DNA from: JACMLD01 sp039915085
GTDB taxonomy: Bacteria > Bacteroidota > Bacteroidia > Chitinophagales > Chitinophagaceae
DNA length: 6,687 bases
Assembly (NCBI GenBank): GCA_039915085.1
Contig: JBDSOC010000183.1
Span: 1 to 6,687 of the forward strand
Reading direction: 5' to 3'
The notes below the pieces were generated by a model. That model was given only the letters and a program-made list of their open reading frames with translations, was not told where the DNA came from and searched no databases. The position numbers and the translations under genes are program-made. This document shows, in pieces, positions 6,419 through 6,687 of this stretch; positions within the stretch are counted from its first letter, which is position 1; each line of letters opens with the position of its first letter.

Positions 6419-6687
6419 TTAAAGCATTCCTTCATCCGCAAAACTGTAGAAACCTTCATTGCTTACTATAATATGATCCAGTACTTTAATATCAAAATAC
6501 TTTGCGGCTTCTTTTATTTTATGGGTGAGTTCTTCATCGGCCCGGCTTGGGCGTAAACTGCCCGACGGGTGATTATGACAAAGTACAATACTAACGGCAT
6601 CTTCTTGCAAAGCTTTTTTTAGAATGATACGCGGGTCTGCAACCGTACCTGTAATGCCCCCTTCACTTACAATTTCAAAATGCTTGA
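6419..6687 (-). CDS. radC: RadC family JAB/MPN-domain protein, C-terminal part; N-terminus outside window
   Basis: The minus-strand frame is open from the right edge, with 88 residues visible. It reads KHFEIVSEGGITGTVADPR and onward into the JAMM metal site, then VLDHIIVSNEGFYSFADEG near the end, a close match to the C-terminal domain of RadC. The motif His-x-His-x7-Ser-x2-Asp is intact (HNHPSG...PSRAD, 6536-6577), so a zinc ion could be bound. A TTG codon at 6610-6608 is internal and not the start, because family sequence continues upstream of it. Full RadC proteins are about 220-230 residues with an N-terminal helix-hairpin-helix part; shorter JAB-only relatives exist on mobile elements, and the window cannot tell which this is. 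The name comes from a DNA-repair phenotype in E. coli later attributed to recG, so its true role is unsettled. It converges on the susCD operon across a shared terminator. Confidence 0.9.
   Translation of the reverse strand, partial: KHFEIVSEGGITGTVADPRIILKKALQEDAVSIVLCHNHPSGSLRPSRADEELTHKIKEAAKYFDIKVLDHIIVSNEGFYSFADEGML

Noticed and set aside
6608..6610. TTG as start codon of a 63-residue RadC-like protein
   Set aside because: Conserved RadC sequence continues upstream in frame to the window edge, so this codon is an internal leucine.
1..6687. CRISPR array, insertion sequence, tRNA or rRNA gene, or defence system
   Set aside because: No regularly spaced direct repeats, transposase or integrase genes, tRNA-like cloverleaf or rRNA segments were seen on either strand.

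Overview
The window looks like chromosomal DNA from a member of the Bacteroidota, most likely the Chitinophagaceae or a close relative. The evidence is a complete SusC/SusD outer-membrane pair, a DUF3467 protein of the Bacteroidota type, start codons preceded by A-rich stretches instead of Shine-Dalgarno sequences, and AT-rich intergenic DNA. The family-level placement is inference from protein style; no rRNA or other marker gene is present.

Layout from left to right. (1) Positions 1-567 hold the C-terminal two thirds of a cyanophycinase (CphB, peptidase family S51); its N-terminus lies outside the window. (2) Positions 568-689 are a short spacer with an interrupted inverted repeat. (3) Positions 690-1004 encode a small DUF3467 protein of unknown function. 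(4) Positions 1005-1796 are a 792-base AT-rich stretch with no convincing gene. It carries a strong hairpin (1181-1219), a 21-base-period tandem repeat (1535-1573), small palindromes and weak promoter-like sites. (5) Positions 1797-4850 and 4872-6302 encode a SusC/RagA TonB-dependent transporter and its SusD/RagB (SusD-like_2 type) lipoprotein, 21 bases apart and evidently one operon. (6) Positions 6321-6368 form a long stem-loop with an A-tract before it and a T-tract after it, well suited to stop transcription from both sides. (7) Positions 6419-6687, minus strand, hold the C-terminal part of a RadC-family protein with an intact JAMM metal-binding motif.

The SusC and SusD proteins should work together at the outer membrane: the lipoprotein captures a ligand at the cell surface and the TonB-powered barrel imports it. 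No glycoside hydrolase, peptidase, ECF sigma/anti-sigma pair or hybrid two-component regulator lies beside them here, and SusC has no N-terminal STN signalling domain, so neither ligand nor regulator can be read from this window. The cyanophycinase suggests that the organism breaks down the nitrogen-storage polymer cyanophycin; whether it also makes it depends on genes outside the window.

I found no clearly new system. The points most worth a second look are the repeat-rich leader upstream of susC, the hairpin after the DUF3467 gene, and the cyanophycinase with one substrate-pocket substitution.
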